Below, piece after piece: positions 51,774-60,976 of a stretch of DNA of 64,000 bases. Positions within the stretch are counted from its first letter, which is position 1. Each line of letters starts with the position of its first letter. A program made the position numbers and the translations under genes. The notes beneath the pieces are model-generated. The model made no database searches. It worked only from the letters and a program-made list of their open reading frames with translations, and had not been told where the DNA came from. Source of the DNA: DASQZT01 sp963728965 (GTDB taxonomy: Bacteria; Acidobacteriota; Terriglobia; Bryobacterales; Bryobacteraceae); contig CAVSMH010000006.1 in NCBI GenBank assembly GCA_963728965.1, positions 1,612,001 through 1,676,000 on the forward strand, in the 5' to 3' direction.

Positions 51774-53456
51774 ATGCCGATGCAACGCGCCTACGATTTC
51801 GTCATCATCGGTTCCGGCTTCGGCGGCTCGGTTTCCGCATACCGGCTGGCCACCGAACAACGCCGGCTGGGCAAGCCCGCGTCAGTCTGCGTGATCGAGC
51901 GCGGCAAGCGTTACCACCGCGGCCAGTTTCCGCGCGACATCGGGCGCTCGAAGGAGTTCTTGTTCCGCGACGAGGGACGCAACGGCTGGCAGGGGCTGAT
52001 CGACTTCCGGTACGGCGATGCCATCGGCGTGATGTGCGGCGCCGGGGTGGGCGGCGGCTCGTTAGTGTACCTCGATGTGCAGGTGGATGCCTTCGACAGC
52101 ACGTTCGATATTGTCGGTCCGGAGGGACGCAAACGATGGCCGGAAGCGGTGGACTGGCATGCGGAGATGCCCGAGTATTATGGGCGCATGTTCCGCATGC
52201 TGCGTCCCTCGCCCATTCCGAGCCCGCTGCTGAAGACGCTGGCCCTGCGTGAGGCTGCCTGCGGGGGCGGCATTCCGGAGCGGTTCAAGCTGCTCGACCT
52301 GGCCGTCTTCTGGGGCAAGAACGGCGGGGAGCAGGGCGTGCTCTTCGACGACCCCTACGAGCGCGGCGGCCCTCCCCAGGCCGCCTGCCAGATGTGCGGC
52401 GAGTGTTTCCTGGGCTGCAACACGCATTCCAAGAACACCCTCGATTTGAATTACCTTTGGTTCGCCGAACGCGCCGGGGCCGAGGTGTATCCGCTGCATC
52501 AGGTGAGCCGGCTGGCGCCGGAGCCCGGTGGCGGCTACACCATCCACTACGACGATTTTCGCGGCGGCGGCTCAGGTACGGTCACCGGACGCAGGGTGAT
52601 TGTGGCGTCGGGGTGCACGGGCTCGACCGAGCTGATGCTGCGCGCCAAGTACGGCTACCGGCGCGGCCGCAAGGAGTTTGCCCCCACCCTGCCACGCCTC
52701 AGCGACATGCTGGGCCATCATTTTTCGGGCAACGGCGATTTTGGCGCCGTGGCGTTTCAATCGCGGCGCGTCACCGAGCCGGCGGTTGGCCCCACCATCA
52801 CCGCCGCGCTCGATTGCCGCGACGAACTCGACGGCCACGGCTTCTTCATCGAAGACGGCGGTGTACCCGATATCCTCCGCGCCAATTTCCGGCGTTGGCC
52901 CGGTGGACTCTCCATGGGAAGCCGCGTGACGCGCTTCCTGCGCAATCTCCTCAGCCGGGGGGAAACGGCGGGTCTCGCGGAACAGATTTTCCAGCTTCTC
53001 GACCTGGAGGCGATGCGCAATGCGCTGGTGTATCTGACCATGGGCATCGACGCCGCCGATGGCGTAATGTCGATCGACTCCGCGGGCCGGCTTCAGATCC
53101 ACTGGGACAGCACCAACAGCATGCGCTACTGGCGAACCGTGGAAGAAATGCTGCGGGCCATTTCGGAAACGCCCAGGCCCGGAACGGATGGGCCCGGCAT
53201 CGCGGCCAACCTGATGCTGAACCCCACGTGGTCGTTCCAGAAGCGCCTGATCACCCTGCATCCGCTGGGCGGCTGCCCCATGGGCGACGACGCGACCCGC
53301 GGCGTGGTGGATCCCAATGGCGAGGTGTTTCACTACCCGGGGCTGTACGTCGTGGATGGATCGATCATCCCCTCGGCGCTTGGCCCGAATCCGTCCAAAA
53401 CCATCGGTGCGGTGGCCGAGCGCGTGGCCGATCACATCATCGCGAAGGGGATATAG
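51774..53456 (+). CDS. GMC oxidoreductase of cholesterol-oxidase type
   Basis: A 560-residue FAD enzyme. The dinucleotide motif IIGSGFGGSVSAYRLA is at residues 11-26, a second GMC segment reads GVGGGSLVYLDVQ, and the C-terminal motif is HPLGGCPMGDD…VVDGSIIPSALGPNPSKTIGA with the active-site His and Asn. A ferredoxin-like cluster Cys205-x2-Cys208-x2-Cys211-x3-Cys215 (CQMCGECFLGC) is unusual for the classic enzyme but occurs in this subgroup. No signal peptide is seen. It likely oxidises an alcohol on a steroid, terpenoid or similar hydrophobic molecule. Electron partners may be the diheme cytochromes. Confidence 0.88.
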   Translation: MPMQRAYDFVIIGSGFGGSVSAYRLATEQRRLGKPASVCVIERGKRYHRGQFPRDIGRSKEFLFRDEGRNGWQGLIDFRYGDAIGVMCGAGVGGGSLVYLDVQVDAFDSTFDIVGPEGRKRWPEAVDWHAEMPEYYGRMFRMLRPSPIPSPLLKTLALREAACGGGIPERFKLLDLAVFWGKNGGEQGVLFDDPYERGGPPQAACQMCGECFLGCNTHSKNTLDLNYLWFAERAGAEVYPLHQVSRLAPEPGGGYTIHYDDFRGGGSGTVTGRRVIVASGCTGSTELMLRAKYGYRRGRKEFAPTLPRLSDMLGHHFSGNGDFGAVAFQSRRVTEPAVGPTITAALDCRDELDGHGFFIEDGGVPDILRANFRRWPGGLSMGSRVTRFLRNLLSRGETAGLAEQIFQLLDLEAMRNALVYLTMGIDAADGVMSIDSAGRLQIHWDSTNSMRYWRTVEEMLRAISETPRPGTDGPGIAANLMLNPTWSFQKRLITLHPLGGCPMGDDATRGVVDPNGEVFHYPGLYVVDGSIIPSALGPNPSKTIGAVAERVADHIIAKGI

Positions 53457-56400
53457 ATGCTTGCCTGGATCCGCCGCCATCCCTTTCGGCTCGCGATCTA
53501 TGTGCTGCTGCTGGTGGCTGCCGGGTGGGCGGGCATCGCGTCGTGGCGCGATCCGTTGGGACTGCTTGCGCGCGCGGTCGAGTCCACGTGGCTGCGCAAT
53601 GCGGCGGAACGCCAGTTCGGGGTGCGATATGCCGTGGACCGGGTAACGCTGGCGAGCGGCTGCGCGTCGGTAGTGGGGCTGGATATCGAGTTGATCGGCG
53701 CTGCGAAGGCCCGCCTGGAAAACGGCAAAGCGTGCCTGGCAGGCAACCTCGAGGTGGGAGGCATCACGGTCGGCGAGCGCGTCATCCAGGTCCAGTCGGT
53801 CCGATTCGAGCCGCCGCTTTCGGTAAATGGTGAGGCTTTGACGTGGCGCGATCAGGCGGGAGAACTCGTTTCGGTGAAGCGCTTCACGGCCAGCGGGGTA
53901 GAGGGACTCGCCATTCCGGATCTCGCCACGGTCCAGTTTGCCTCCTACACGCCCGCGCGGGTCGAGATCATCGGAACCCACGCCATTGTGGATCGCGCGG
54001 CGCTGGCTCCGGTGCCGGCGCGCTTTCAGGCGGCTGCCAACAGCCTGCTCGCCATGGCTGCGGCCGTGCTGCCGTTTCCGGCGCGCTGGAGCGCAACGGC
54101 GTGGCGGTTGCTGGTGCGGGCCCTGATCGCCGTCACGGCGTTCCTGTTGTTGCTGAAGGCGCTGGTGACGCGCACGCCGTTATGGGCGCTGGTCGCGCCG
54201 TTCGCCATCTTTCCGCTGCTGGCGTTGATGGCTTCGTGGGTAGTGATTCTGGTGGCGGCGCCCGTGATTGCCGGCGCGCTGTGGGCGCTGGCGTATCGCC
54301 ACAAACCCGAATGGCACCAGCGCTGGGAGCCGGTGCCCCTCGATGTGCTCACGATCCTGCTGGCGCTGCCGATGCTGTTATTATTCGGGTGGCCGGCGCT
54401 GCTCCACTGGCAGCTTCCGTCGATCGGCCGGATCGTGCTGCCGGAAATTGTGGTCCGCGACACCACCGCCACGGTTCGCGAGCCGCAGTGCGGAGCGGGC
54501 GACCTGGCGGTGGTTTCGATTCCCCAAGCGTCGGCTACAAATGTGCAAGTGGAAGGGACCCGGGTGGATGTGGAGCGAGCGTCGGCGTCGGGTGAGGTTC
54601 GGGCGCGACAGCTCGTGGTTCCGTTCCAGGTGGACTATGATGCCGGCCGCGCCCAGTTCTCGGCGGAGTTGCCGAACCTGGTGGCGGTGAAGGGCTCGGC
54701 CGACCTCACTGCCGCACGGCTGGACGAACTTCGTACGCTGCCCGGCGCGCCCGTGCAGGTCGGCAAGGCGACGGCGCGGCTGACATGGCCGGGCGACCTG
54801 GTGGGCAACGCACACGTGCAGGCCATCGCCGCGGCGGGCGCGACCATCGACTCCCTGTCCGCGGATTTCCGTGCGGGCCTGCCTTGCGGTGGCTCGAACC
54901 GTCTTAGCGCTTCGGCCACGCTGGGCGGCATTGCCGCGAGTGCCACGGGGGTCAGCGTGACCGTTCCGCAAGCGGTCGTGACGCTCTCGGGCGCGCTGGC
55001 CGGCGAACGATTGGAAGCCGAGGCGGGGGTCGCAACCGAGCGTCTTTCGATTCCCCCGGTCCACTTCACGGCCGACTTTCCGGGCGGGGAATTCGAGATT
55101 CCCAAGCAGCACATCGCCCTGGCGCAGGAGATCACTGCGCGGCTGCCGCGGTCCATCCAGTTCGACCTCGAAGCATCGCGCGGAGCCGCCCATGTGTTCC
55201 TCCCCCGGCTCATTCCAGACGTCGCTCCGGCGGCCCTGGAACTCACGGATTTGAAGATCGACGTCGATTCCAACGGTCCACGGTTCGCCATCGGCGGGAA
55301 CAAACTGACGCTGCCCGAACTCCCCACGGGCATCACCGTACAGCGGATCCCCAATTTCCACGTGGAGACTCGCGGCGAGCTGGACCGGGCGCCGCTTTTG
55401 GAGCTTCCCGCACTGAAGCTGCCCTCCTTCGACATGGCTCAGCTCGTCACGCGCAATCTGCGCGTTTCCCTGCCGGGCCTCAAGCTCGAATCGATCGATC
55501 TCGAAACCGAGGGCCCCATCCGGGCGCGCGTGCACGTAACCGACACCACCGCCGAGGCGGTCGTTTCCCAGCCGGTGGCGGCGCGAGTGTCCACCACATC
55601 GGATGCCGTCCGTGCAGCGCTCACCGCTCCGCTCGACACGGCACTGTTCGGCATTCCGGGAACCGTGACCGAGCTGCAAGCCGGCGTGGAATTCGCGCAA
55701 AACCGCCTGGCGGGATTCGACGTTGCCGGAACCGTGGAAGCCGGGCCGTTGACCGCGCCCGCCACGTTCCACGCCACCCATACCCACGCCACCTTTTGGG
55801 CGCCCTCCATCACGCTGCTGCCGCGGCTGTGGGTCGCGGCGGCGGGCGCGATCGATTTCACGCTGACGCCGCCGCCGGCCTACCCGGTGGCCGACCGGAT
55901 TGCCGAAGCCGCGGCCGGATTGCGCGAGCATATCCGGAACGCCGGCCGCGTGTTTGGCGACCCCGCCGCGTCGCTGTTCCCGATCCGGTGGGACCTCGAC
56001 CTGGACGCGACCAATGCGACCCTTGCGCCCGAAAAACTGTCGGCCGACATTCATAGTGCGGTCCGCACGCTGGAAGTGGCGCAACAGACGATCGATGGTT
56101 CGCTAACTCTGGCCGCGGGGGCGGCGCTGAGCGGCGATCACCTTGTGGTGGACCTGGCCGGGCCGGCCGATATCGGCGCCCTGGGCCGCCGCTGGAGGAT
56201 GGACACGCCGATTTCGCTGGCACTCCGCAAACAGCTCCGCCCTGGAACCAACGGCTCGCTGTACGACAGTGCCTGGTACCGGCCCTTCACGCTGGCCCTG
56301 GGCTATGGCGAGCCGCTCCAGTTGCACACCGCGCTGGACACCCCGCTGCTGTACGGCACCGCCGCCGGGGTTGCGCAGGCCGCCATCCATTGGGAGCCCG

Positions 56401-56927
56401 CCGAGGCGGTGGTAGACAGCTTCGGCGCCTTCTCGTTTGCGGGCGTGACGCCGACCCCGTACCTGGAAGATCGCCTGGATGGCGAGCTCCGTTTCGGCAC
56501 GCACGCCATGCCGGTAGATCGGCTGCTGGTTCCGCAGCTTCAGGCCGATGCCTCGCGCATCGCGGGCCTGGACAAGCTGGACCTGTCGCTGGCCGTACGC
56601 CGCGCGCGAGAGACCGCCTCGCTTTCGGGCATCGTGCAGATCGCCCTGGGCCTCGATGTAAAGCCCGCCAACGAGCTGCTGCGACGTATCACCGAGCAGC
56701 TCAGGATCGACTTTCCGCCGAGCGCCCTCACCTACCGCAACCTGGCGCTCGACTTTCAGGTGGCGCGCGGCCGAGTGCGCACGTCGCCCGCCCTGTTGAC
56801 CCTCAGCGGCGTGCAGATGCAGGGCGTCAACGGGCTGGTCACCGATACCGACCTGCGAATCTTTCTGGGCGGGAGCGGCAGGCTGCGCGACCTCATTTAT
56901 AATTTCCAGCGAGCGTTTCTGCAATGA
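53457..56927 (+). CDS. Large AsmA-like membrane protein with embedded helices
   Basis: A 1156-residue protein with an N-terminal transmembrane helix (about residues 11-28), and a cluster of three to four further helices at about residues 218-315. The remaining ~840 residues are beta-repeat-rich, with AsmA/DUF748-like strands (FDVAGTVEAGPLTAPATF, GEVRARQLVVPFQVDYD) and an end resembling the AsmA C-terminal domain. Such proteins form bridges that move phospholipid between membranes. A lipid-transport or scaffold role in this operon is inferred. It starts directly after the GMC stop (TAGATG) and overlaps the lipoprotein gene. Confidence 0.68.
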   Translation: MLAWIRRHPFRLAIYVLLLVAAGWAGIASWRDPLGLLARAVESTWLRNAAERQFGVRYAVDRVTLASGCASVVGLDIELIGAAKARLENGKACLAGNLEVGGITVGERVIQVQSVRFEPPLSVNGEALTWRDQAGELVSVKRFTASGVEGLAIPDLATVQFASYTPARVEIIGTHAIVDRAALAPVPARFQAAANSLLAMAAAVLPFPARWSATAWRLLVRALIAVTAFLLLLKALVTRTPLWALVAPFAIFPLLALMASWVVILVAAPVIAGALWALAYRHKPEWHQRWEPVPLDVLTILLALPMLLLFGWPALLHWQLPSIGRIVLPEIVVRDTTATVREPQCGAGDLAVVSIPQASATNVQVEGTRVDVERASASGEVRARQLVVPFQVDYDAGRAQFSAELPNLVAVKGSADLTAARLDELRTLPGAPVQVGKATARLTWPGDLVGNAHVQAIAAAGATIDSLSADFRAGLPCGGSNRLSASATLGGIAASATGVSVTVPQAVVTLSGALAGERLEAEAGVATERLSIPPVHFTADFPGGEFEIPKQHIALAQEITARLPRSIQFDLEASRGAAHVFLPRLIPDVAPAALELTDLKIDVDSNGPRFAIGGNKLTLPELPTGITVQRIPNFHVETRGELDRAPLLELPALKLPSFDMAQLVTRNLRVSLPGLKLESIDLETEGPIRARVHVTDTTAEAVVSQPVAARVSTTSDAVRAALTAPLDTALFGIPGTVTELQAGVEFAQNRLAGFDVAGTVEAGPLTAPATFHATHTHATFWAPSITLLPRLWVAAAGAIDFTLTPPPAYPVADRIAEAAAGLREHIRNAGRVFGDPAASLFPIRWDLDLDATNATLAPEKLSADIHSAVRTLEVAQQTIDGSLTLAAGAALSGDHLVVDLAGPADIGALGRRWRMDTPISLALRKQLRPGTNGSLYDSAWYRPFTLALGYGEPLQLHTALDTPLLYGTAAGVAQAAIHWEPAEAVVDSFGAFSFAGVTPTPYLEDRLDGELRFGTHAMPVDRLLVPQLQADASRIAGLDKLDLSLAVRRARETASLSGIVQIALGLDVKPANELLRRITEQLRIDFPPSALTYRNLALDFQVARGRVRTSPALLTLSGVQMQGVNGLVTDTDLRIFLGGSGRLRDLIYNFQRAFLQ

Positions 56928-57283
56928 GGCGATCCTCCATGGCGGCCGCGGTTCTGTTCAGCGCGTTCCTTTGCTCGTGCCAGAAGAATGCCAAGTTAGG
57001 CACCGTGGCGGTGGACCTGTATGTCCACCCCGAGTCGGCCAGCTCCGAAGATCTGCTGCTGCAAACGGCCATACGGCGCAAGCTCACCGCCGACCCGCTC
57101 ACCGCCATGCACGTGCAGGCGCGGGTCTCGGGCCTGGAAGTCGTGCTCACCGGCAATGTGGCCAAGAAGGACACTTCGGACCGCGCCGAACAGATGGTAC
57201 GCGCCACCCGGGTGGTGGTGGACAACGACGCGCCCATCGTGGCCGGCGCAATCAAGAACCTGATCAAGGTAGGAAACCAATGA
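56924..57283 (+). CDS. Small BON-like lipoprotein
   Basis: A 119-residue protein with a lipoprotein signal (MAAAVLFSAFLCSC; the last Cys is the likely lipidated residue). One BON-like alpha/beta unit follows: LLQTAIRRKLTADPLTAMHVQARVSGLEVVLTGNVAKKDTSDRAEQMVRAT. BON domains bind membranes or ligands. It overlaps both neighbours by four bases. An envelope location close to the AsmA-like protein is likely. Confidence 0.72.
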   Translation: MRRSSMAAAVLFSAFLCSCQKNAKLGTVAVDLYVHPESASSEDLLLQTAIRRKLTADPLTAMHVQARVSGLEVVLTGNVAKKDTSDRAEQMVRATRVVVDNDAPIVAGAIKNLIKVGNQ

Positions 57284-58116
57284 CTCCGCCTTATGCCTTC
57301 TGGTATGCATACGCCAGCAACGGAACCGACGGGTTCCTGCTGGACCTGATTCGCCGGCCGGAAACCGCCGCGGCGCGGCTGGCCGTGTTCCATGACGGCA
57401 GTCCGCCCCGCATTCTCCGCCGGGGCTTCGCAACCGCCGAAATGCATGGCACCGCCGGGGAACTCGGCGTCCGCGTTGGCAATTTCTGCCTTGACGCGCT
57501 GGGTTGCGCGGCATCGATCGACGACGTGAGCCTGGAGGCGCAATTCGCGCTGGACGGCCGGCACATGCGCTTCGTCCCCGCGTGGCTGCCGGTGGTGGCC
57601 AACGACGTTCCCGATTTTCGATCGAATTACGGCACGCTCCAGAACGCCTCGTGTAATGGCGTCGCGTATGCGGATGTCCCCGTGGTGTGTTCCAGCTACG
57701 CCGTCGAGGACCTGGCGCCGGCGAAGTGGGTGCTCATGTCGGCGCCGCGATTCGCGGACACGGACCTGGCCTTCGAGATCAGCGCGGCGCACCTGTTGGG
57801 CCGCTGGCAACCCACCGCGTGGGTGTACTACGGCGGCCAGGAGTACCAACTCAATTCGGAATTGGATTCACTCTTCCACGTTCACATTCAGGCGGCCGGC
57901 GACGTCCAGAGCCAGGAGCGCATCTTCACCGCCTCGATTCAAGCGGGTGATCTGCGCATCGCCATTGAGGGCCGCGGGCCGGTCGATCAGTTCGCCCTTC
58001 TGGAGGTCGAAGGCCAGACCGAAATTCACACTACGCTGCTCGGCTCGTGCCGCGCCACGGTGGGCCCGCGGAGCTTCACCGCCGAACGGACCTGCCTGCT
58101 GGAGCTGAAGAATTGA
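57280..58116 (+). CDS. Unrecognised soluble beta-rich protein of the redox operon
   Basis: A 278-residue protein without signal peptide or membrane helix. It has alternating beta strands and Cys residues (NFCLDALGCAASIDDVSL, ASCNGVAYADVPVVCSSYAVEDL) and ends SFTAERTCLLELKN. The overall look recalls the lipocalin-like or hydroxyneurosporene-synthase-like group, as for the 402-residue protein five genes earlier in name only; no family is claimed. The ATG at 57280 overlaps the lipoprotein stop, and the stop is one base before the flavoenzyme. Confidence 0.6.
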   Translation: MTPPYAFWYAYASNGTDGFLLDLIRRPETAAARLAVFHDGSPPRILRRGFATAEMHGTAGELGVRVGNFCLDALGCAASIDDVSLEAQFALDGRHMRFVPAWLPVVANDVPDFRSNYGTLQNASCNGVAYADVPVVCSSYAVEDLAPAKWVLMSAPRFADTDLAFEISAAHLLGRWQPTAWVYYGGQEYQLNSELDSLFHVHIQAAGDVQSQERIFTASIQAGDLRIAIEGRGPVDQFALLEVEGQTEIHTTLLGSCRATVGPRSFTAERTCLLELKN

Positions 58117-58117
58117 T

Positions 58118-59476
58118 ATGGCTGACATCATTTTTCAACCGCTCGCCTTTCGCAACCTGACGGTGAAGAACCGGATCTTCCGCTCCAACATCTCGGGCCG
58201 TTTCGACAACTACGACGGCTCGGGCAGCTTCGCCCGCATCAACTGGGAAGAGAAGTTCGCGCGCGGCGGTGTGGGCGCCATCATCTCGTCGTTCGTGCCG
58301 GTGAATATCCACGGCCGCATTCTGCCCAACTACGCCACCATCGATGGCGATGACAAGATTCCGTTCTGGCGGGAGGTGGGCAAGCGGGTTCACCAGTACG
58401 ACTGCCGCTTCATCATGCAACTGAGCCACTCCGGCCGGCAGCAGGACGTGCCGGGCATCGAGAACCAGTTCCGCAAGCCGCTGAGCGCCACCGGCACCAT
58501 CGAGTCGTTTAACGGCTTCGTGCCGCGGATGATGAGCCGCGAGGATATCCGCCGGACGATCCACGATTTCGGCCAGGGAGCGCGGCGCGCCCGCGAAGCC
58601 GGGCTCGACGGCGTGGAAACGCACAGCGCCAACGGCTACCTGTTCACCCAGTTCTTGAGCCCGGGGATCAACGATCGCAAGGACGAGTACGGCGGCTCGC
58701 TCGAGAACCGCGCGCGATTCCTGCTGGAGGTGGTAGCCGAGATCCGCAAGCAGGTCGGCCGCGATTTTCACCTGCAATCGAAAATCAACGGCGCCGATTA
58801 CGGCAACGCGGTGTTTCCGTGGGAAGGGAAGGGCAACACCGTCCAGGACACGATTCAGATCTGCCGCTGGCTGGAAGAGGCCGGCGTGGATGCGGTGCAC
58901 GTCTCGAGCGGAAGTTCCTTTCCGCATCCGTTCAATCCGCCCGGAGGCTTTCCGATCGACTGGGCGCTGAAGACGTTCGACATTATGCTGTCGAGCGGCG
59001 TGTTCACGCTGCAACGCTATCTGGTATTCCGGTATCGGCCGCTGCGGCCGCTGTTTAGTTTTTTCTGGAACCGCAACAAGCCGGCGATCGTGGAGGGCAT
59101 CAATGCGGATGCGGCCCGCGAGATCAAGCGGCACTTGAAGATTCCCGTGCTGTGCACCGGTGGGTTTCAGACGGCCTCGCTGGTGCGGCGCTTCCTCGCG
59201 GAGCGGTACTGTGACGGCGTCAGCATCGCGCGGGCGCTGCTGGCCAATCACGACCTGCCGCAGATCTGGGCGGCCGGGAAGGATCTGCCCGACCGGCCGT
59301 GCACGCATTGCAACAAGTGCCTGGTGAATGCCATCAAGAATCCGCTGGGCTGCTACGAGCTTTCGCGGTTCGATGGCGACTACGACCGCATGGTGCGCGA
59401 GATCATGACGGTGTTTCACCCCTCGCCGTACGATCCGGTGGGGGAGCCGACGGCGGCGGTGTCGGGAGGCAAGTAA
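58118..59476 (+). CDS. NADH:flavin oxidoreductase, OYE family
   Basis: A 452-residue TIM-barrel flavoenzyme of the Old Yellow Enzyme/2,4-dienoyl-CoA reductase-like group: PLAFRNLTVKNRIFRSNISGR at the FMN site, FIMQLSHSGRQ, DGVETHSANGYLFTQFLSPGIN with its His and Asn, YGGSLENRARFLLEV, and PVLCTGGFQTASLV. The C-terminal CTHCNKC keeps the four-cysteine-like cluster seen in Fe-S OYE enzymes, though without the second Rossmann domain. It would reduce an activated C=C bond or dehydrogenate a ring. It fits with the GMC enzyme in processing a hydrophobic alcohol or enone. Confidence 0.85.
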   Translation: MADIIFQPLAFRNLTVKNRIFRSNISGRFDNYDGSGSFARINWEEKFARGGVGAIISSFVPVNIHGRILPNYATIDGDDKIPFWREVGKRVHQYDCRFIMQLSHSGRQQDVPGIENQFRKPLSATGTIESFNGFVPRMMSREDIRRTIHDFGQGARRAREAGLDGVETHSANGYLFTQFLSPGINDRKDEYGGSLENRARFLLEVVAEIRKQVGRDFHLQSKINGADYGNAVFPWEGKGNTVQDTIQICRWLEEAGVDAVHVSSGSSFPHPFNPPGGFPIDWALKTFDIMLSSGVFTLQRYLVFRYRPLRPLFSFFWNRNKPAIVEGINADAAREIKRHLKIPVLCTGGFQTASLVRRFLAERYCDGVSIARALLANHDLPQIWAAGKDLPDRPCTHCNKCLVNAIKNPLGCYELSRFDGDYDRMVREIMTVFHPSPYDPVGEPTAAVSGGK

Positions 59477-59515
59477 TGCAGCGGGACGCGAATCGGCGCC
59501 GCCAGGATCGAGGGT

Positions 59516-60976
59516 ATGGCCGTGGCTGAACCTGAAGCGGTGACTCCGGTCGAAGAGGTCGAACGAAGGATGGCGGCGATGATGGTTTCCATCCTCGTGA
59601 TCGTGGTGTTTGCGGTCGGGCTGTTTCTGTTCCGGCGGTTCAATCCCGATTTTCCGGTGATCCAGTCCGGCATTCAGGACCACTTCAAATACGGCTCCAT
59701 CGGCAGCGAGCCGGCCAACGGTATTCCCTATTGGATTTGGGCAGTGCTCCCGGACATGTTTCCGGAGAAACTGCCGGGCAAGGGGTACGCTTCGCTCGGG
59801 TTCGTCTACGAGCCGGGGCGGGATACGCCGATCGGGTTCGGGCGCCGCAAGGTGATTATCGACCGGCTCGGGATGAACTGCGCCATCTGTCACACCGGGA
59901 CCCTGCGCGAGACGCCCGGGTCGGCGCGGCGCATCTATCTCGCCATGCCCGCCAACACCTTCGACCTCCAGGCGTACCTGCGCTTTCTCATCGCCTGCGT
60001 CTCCGACGGCCGGTTCACTTCGGACAATGTCCTGCTCGCGATCCAGCAGCGCAAGCGGCTCGATCCGCTGGAACGCCTGGTATACAGCCAGGCTGTCTAC
60101 CAGACGCGCGAAGTGCTGTTGACGCGCGCCCGGCAGACGGCATTCATGGCGTCGCGCCCGGAGTGGGGCCCTGGGCGGGTCGATACGTTCAATCCGTACA
60201 AGACCGTGCAGTTCAACTTCCCCATGGAGAACGACCACTCGGTGGGCGCGACCGACCTTCCTTCCATCTGGAACCAGGGACCGCGGCGAGGGCTCCAATT
60301 GCACTGGGACGGCAACAACGATTCCATGGAGGAGCGCAACAAGAGCGCCGCGCTGGGCGCCGGCGTCACGCCCGCCACCATCGACCTGAAATCCATGAAG
60401 CGCATCGAAGACTGGATTCTGACGTTGCCGCCGCCCAAGTATCCGTTCGCCATCAATGAAACGCTTGCCGCGCGCGGCGCACCACTCTATCAGCAGCATT
60501 GCGCCCGGTGCCACGATTTCGGGGCGCCGAAAGTGGGGACCGTTTTGCCCATCGATGAAATCGGCACCGATCGCGGCCGGCTGGACTCCTTCAACTACGC
60601 GTTCGCGTCCAATATGAACCTGCTGTATGCCGGCTATCCGTGGCGCTTCACGCACTTCCGCAAAACCAACGGTTATGCCAACATGCCCCTGGACGGGGTG
60701 TGGCTGCGCGGGCCCTATCTGCACAATGGCTCGGTGCCGAACCTCCGCGACCTGCTGGAGCCGGTGGCCTCGCGCCCCAAGACCTTCTACCGCGGCTACG
60801 ACGTCTACGACCAGAAGAAGGTGGGCTTTGTGTCCGACGTGGCCGAGGAAGGCGGGCACAAGTATTTCCTCTACGACACCACGCTTCCGGGCAACGGCAA
60901 CGGCGGCCATCACTATGGCCTCGGGCTCGCACCAGCCGAAAAGGATGCGCTGGTGGAATTCATGAAGAAGCTATGA
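59516..60976 (+). CDS. Membrane-anchored diheme cytochrome c, first of a tandem pair
   Basis: A 486-residue protein with one transmembrane helix (about residues 23-41) and the body on the outside. Two c-type heme motifs are CAICH (Cys122-His126) and CARCH (Cys329-His333). Conserved segments are HFKYGSIG, IPYWIWAVLP, and WLRGPYLHNGSVPNLRDLLEP near the end. The layout matches the di-heme peroxidase/RoxA-like superfamily, in which rubber oxygenase RoxA and methylamine-related MauG are members. The function is likely electron transfer, peroxidation or oxidation of a hydrophobic substrate. It overlaps its paralogue by four bases. Confidence 0.84.
   Translation: MAVAEPEAVTPVEEVERRMAAMMVSILVIVVFAVGLFLFRRFNPDFPVIQSGIQDHFKYGSIGSEPANGIPYWIWAVLPDMFPEKLPGKGYASLGFVYEPGRDTPIGFGRRKVIIDRLGMNCAICHTGTLRETPGSARRIYLAMPANTFDLQAYLRFLIACVSDGRFTSDNVLLAIQQRKRLDPLERLVYSQAVYQTREVLLTRARQTAFMASRPEWGPGRVDTFNPYKTVQFNFPMENDHSVGATDLPSIWNQGPRRGLQLHWDGNNDSMEERNKSAALGAGVTPATIDLKSMKRIEDWILTLPPPKYPFAINETLAARGAPLYQQHCARCHDFGAPKVGTVLPIDEIGTDRGRLDSFNYAFASNMNLLYAGYPWRFTHFRKTNGYANMPLDGVWLRGPYLHNGSVPNLRDLLEPVASRPKTFYRGYDVYDQKKVGFVSDVAEEGGHKYFLYDTTLPGNGNGGHHYGLGLAPAEKDALVEFMKKL

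Noticed and set aside
58076..60913. A 945-codon open frame on the minus strand
   Set aside because: It is antisense to the OYE and cytochrome genes, has His/Arg/Val-rich composition and no domain pattern; it is a by-product of high GC codon usage.
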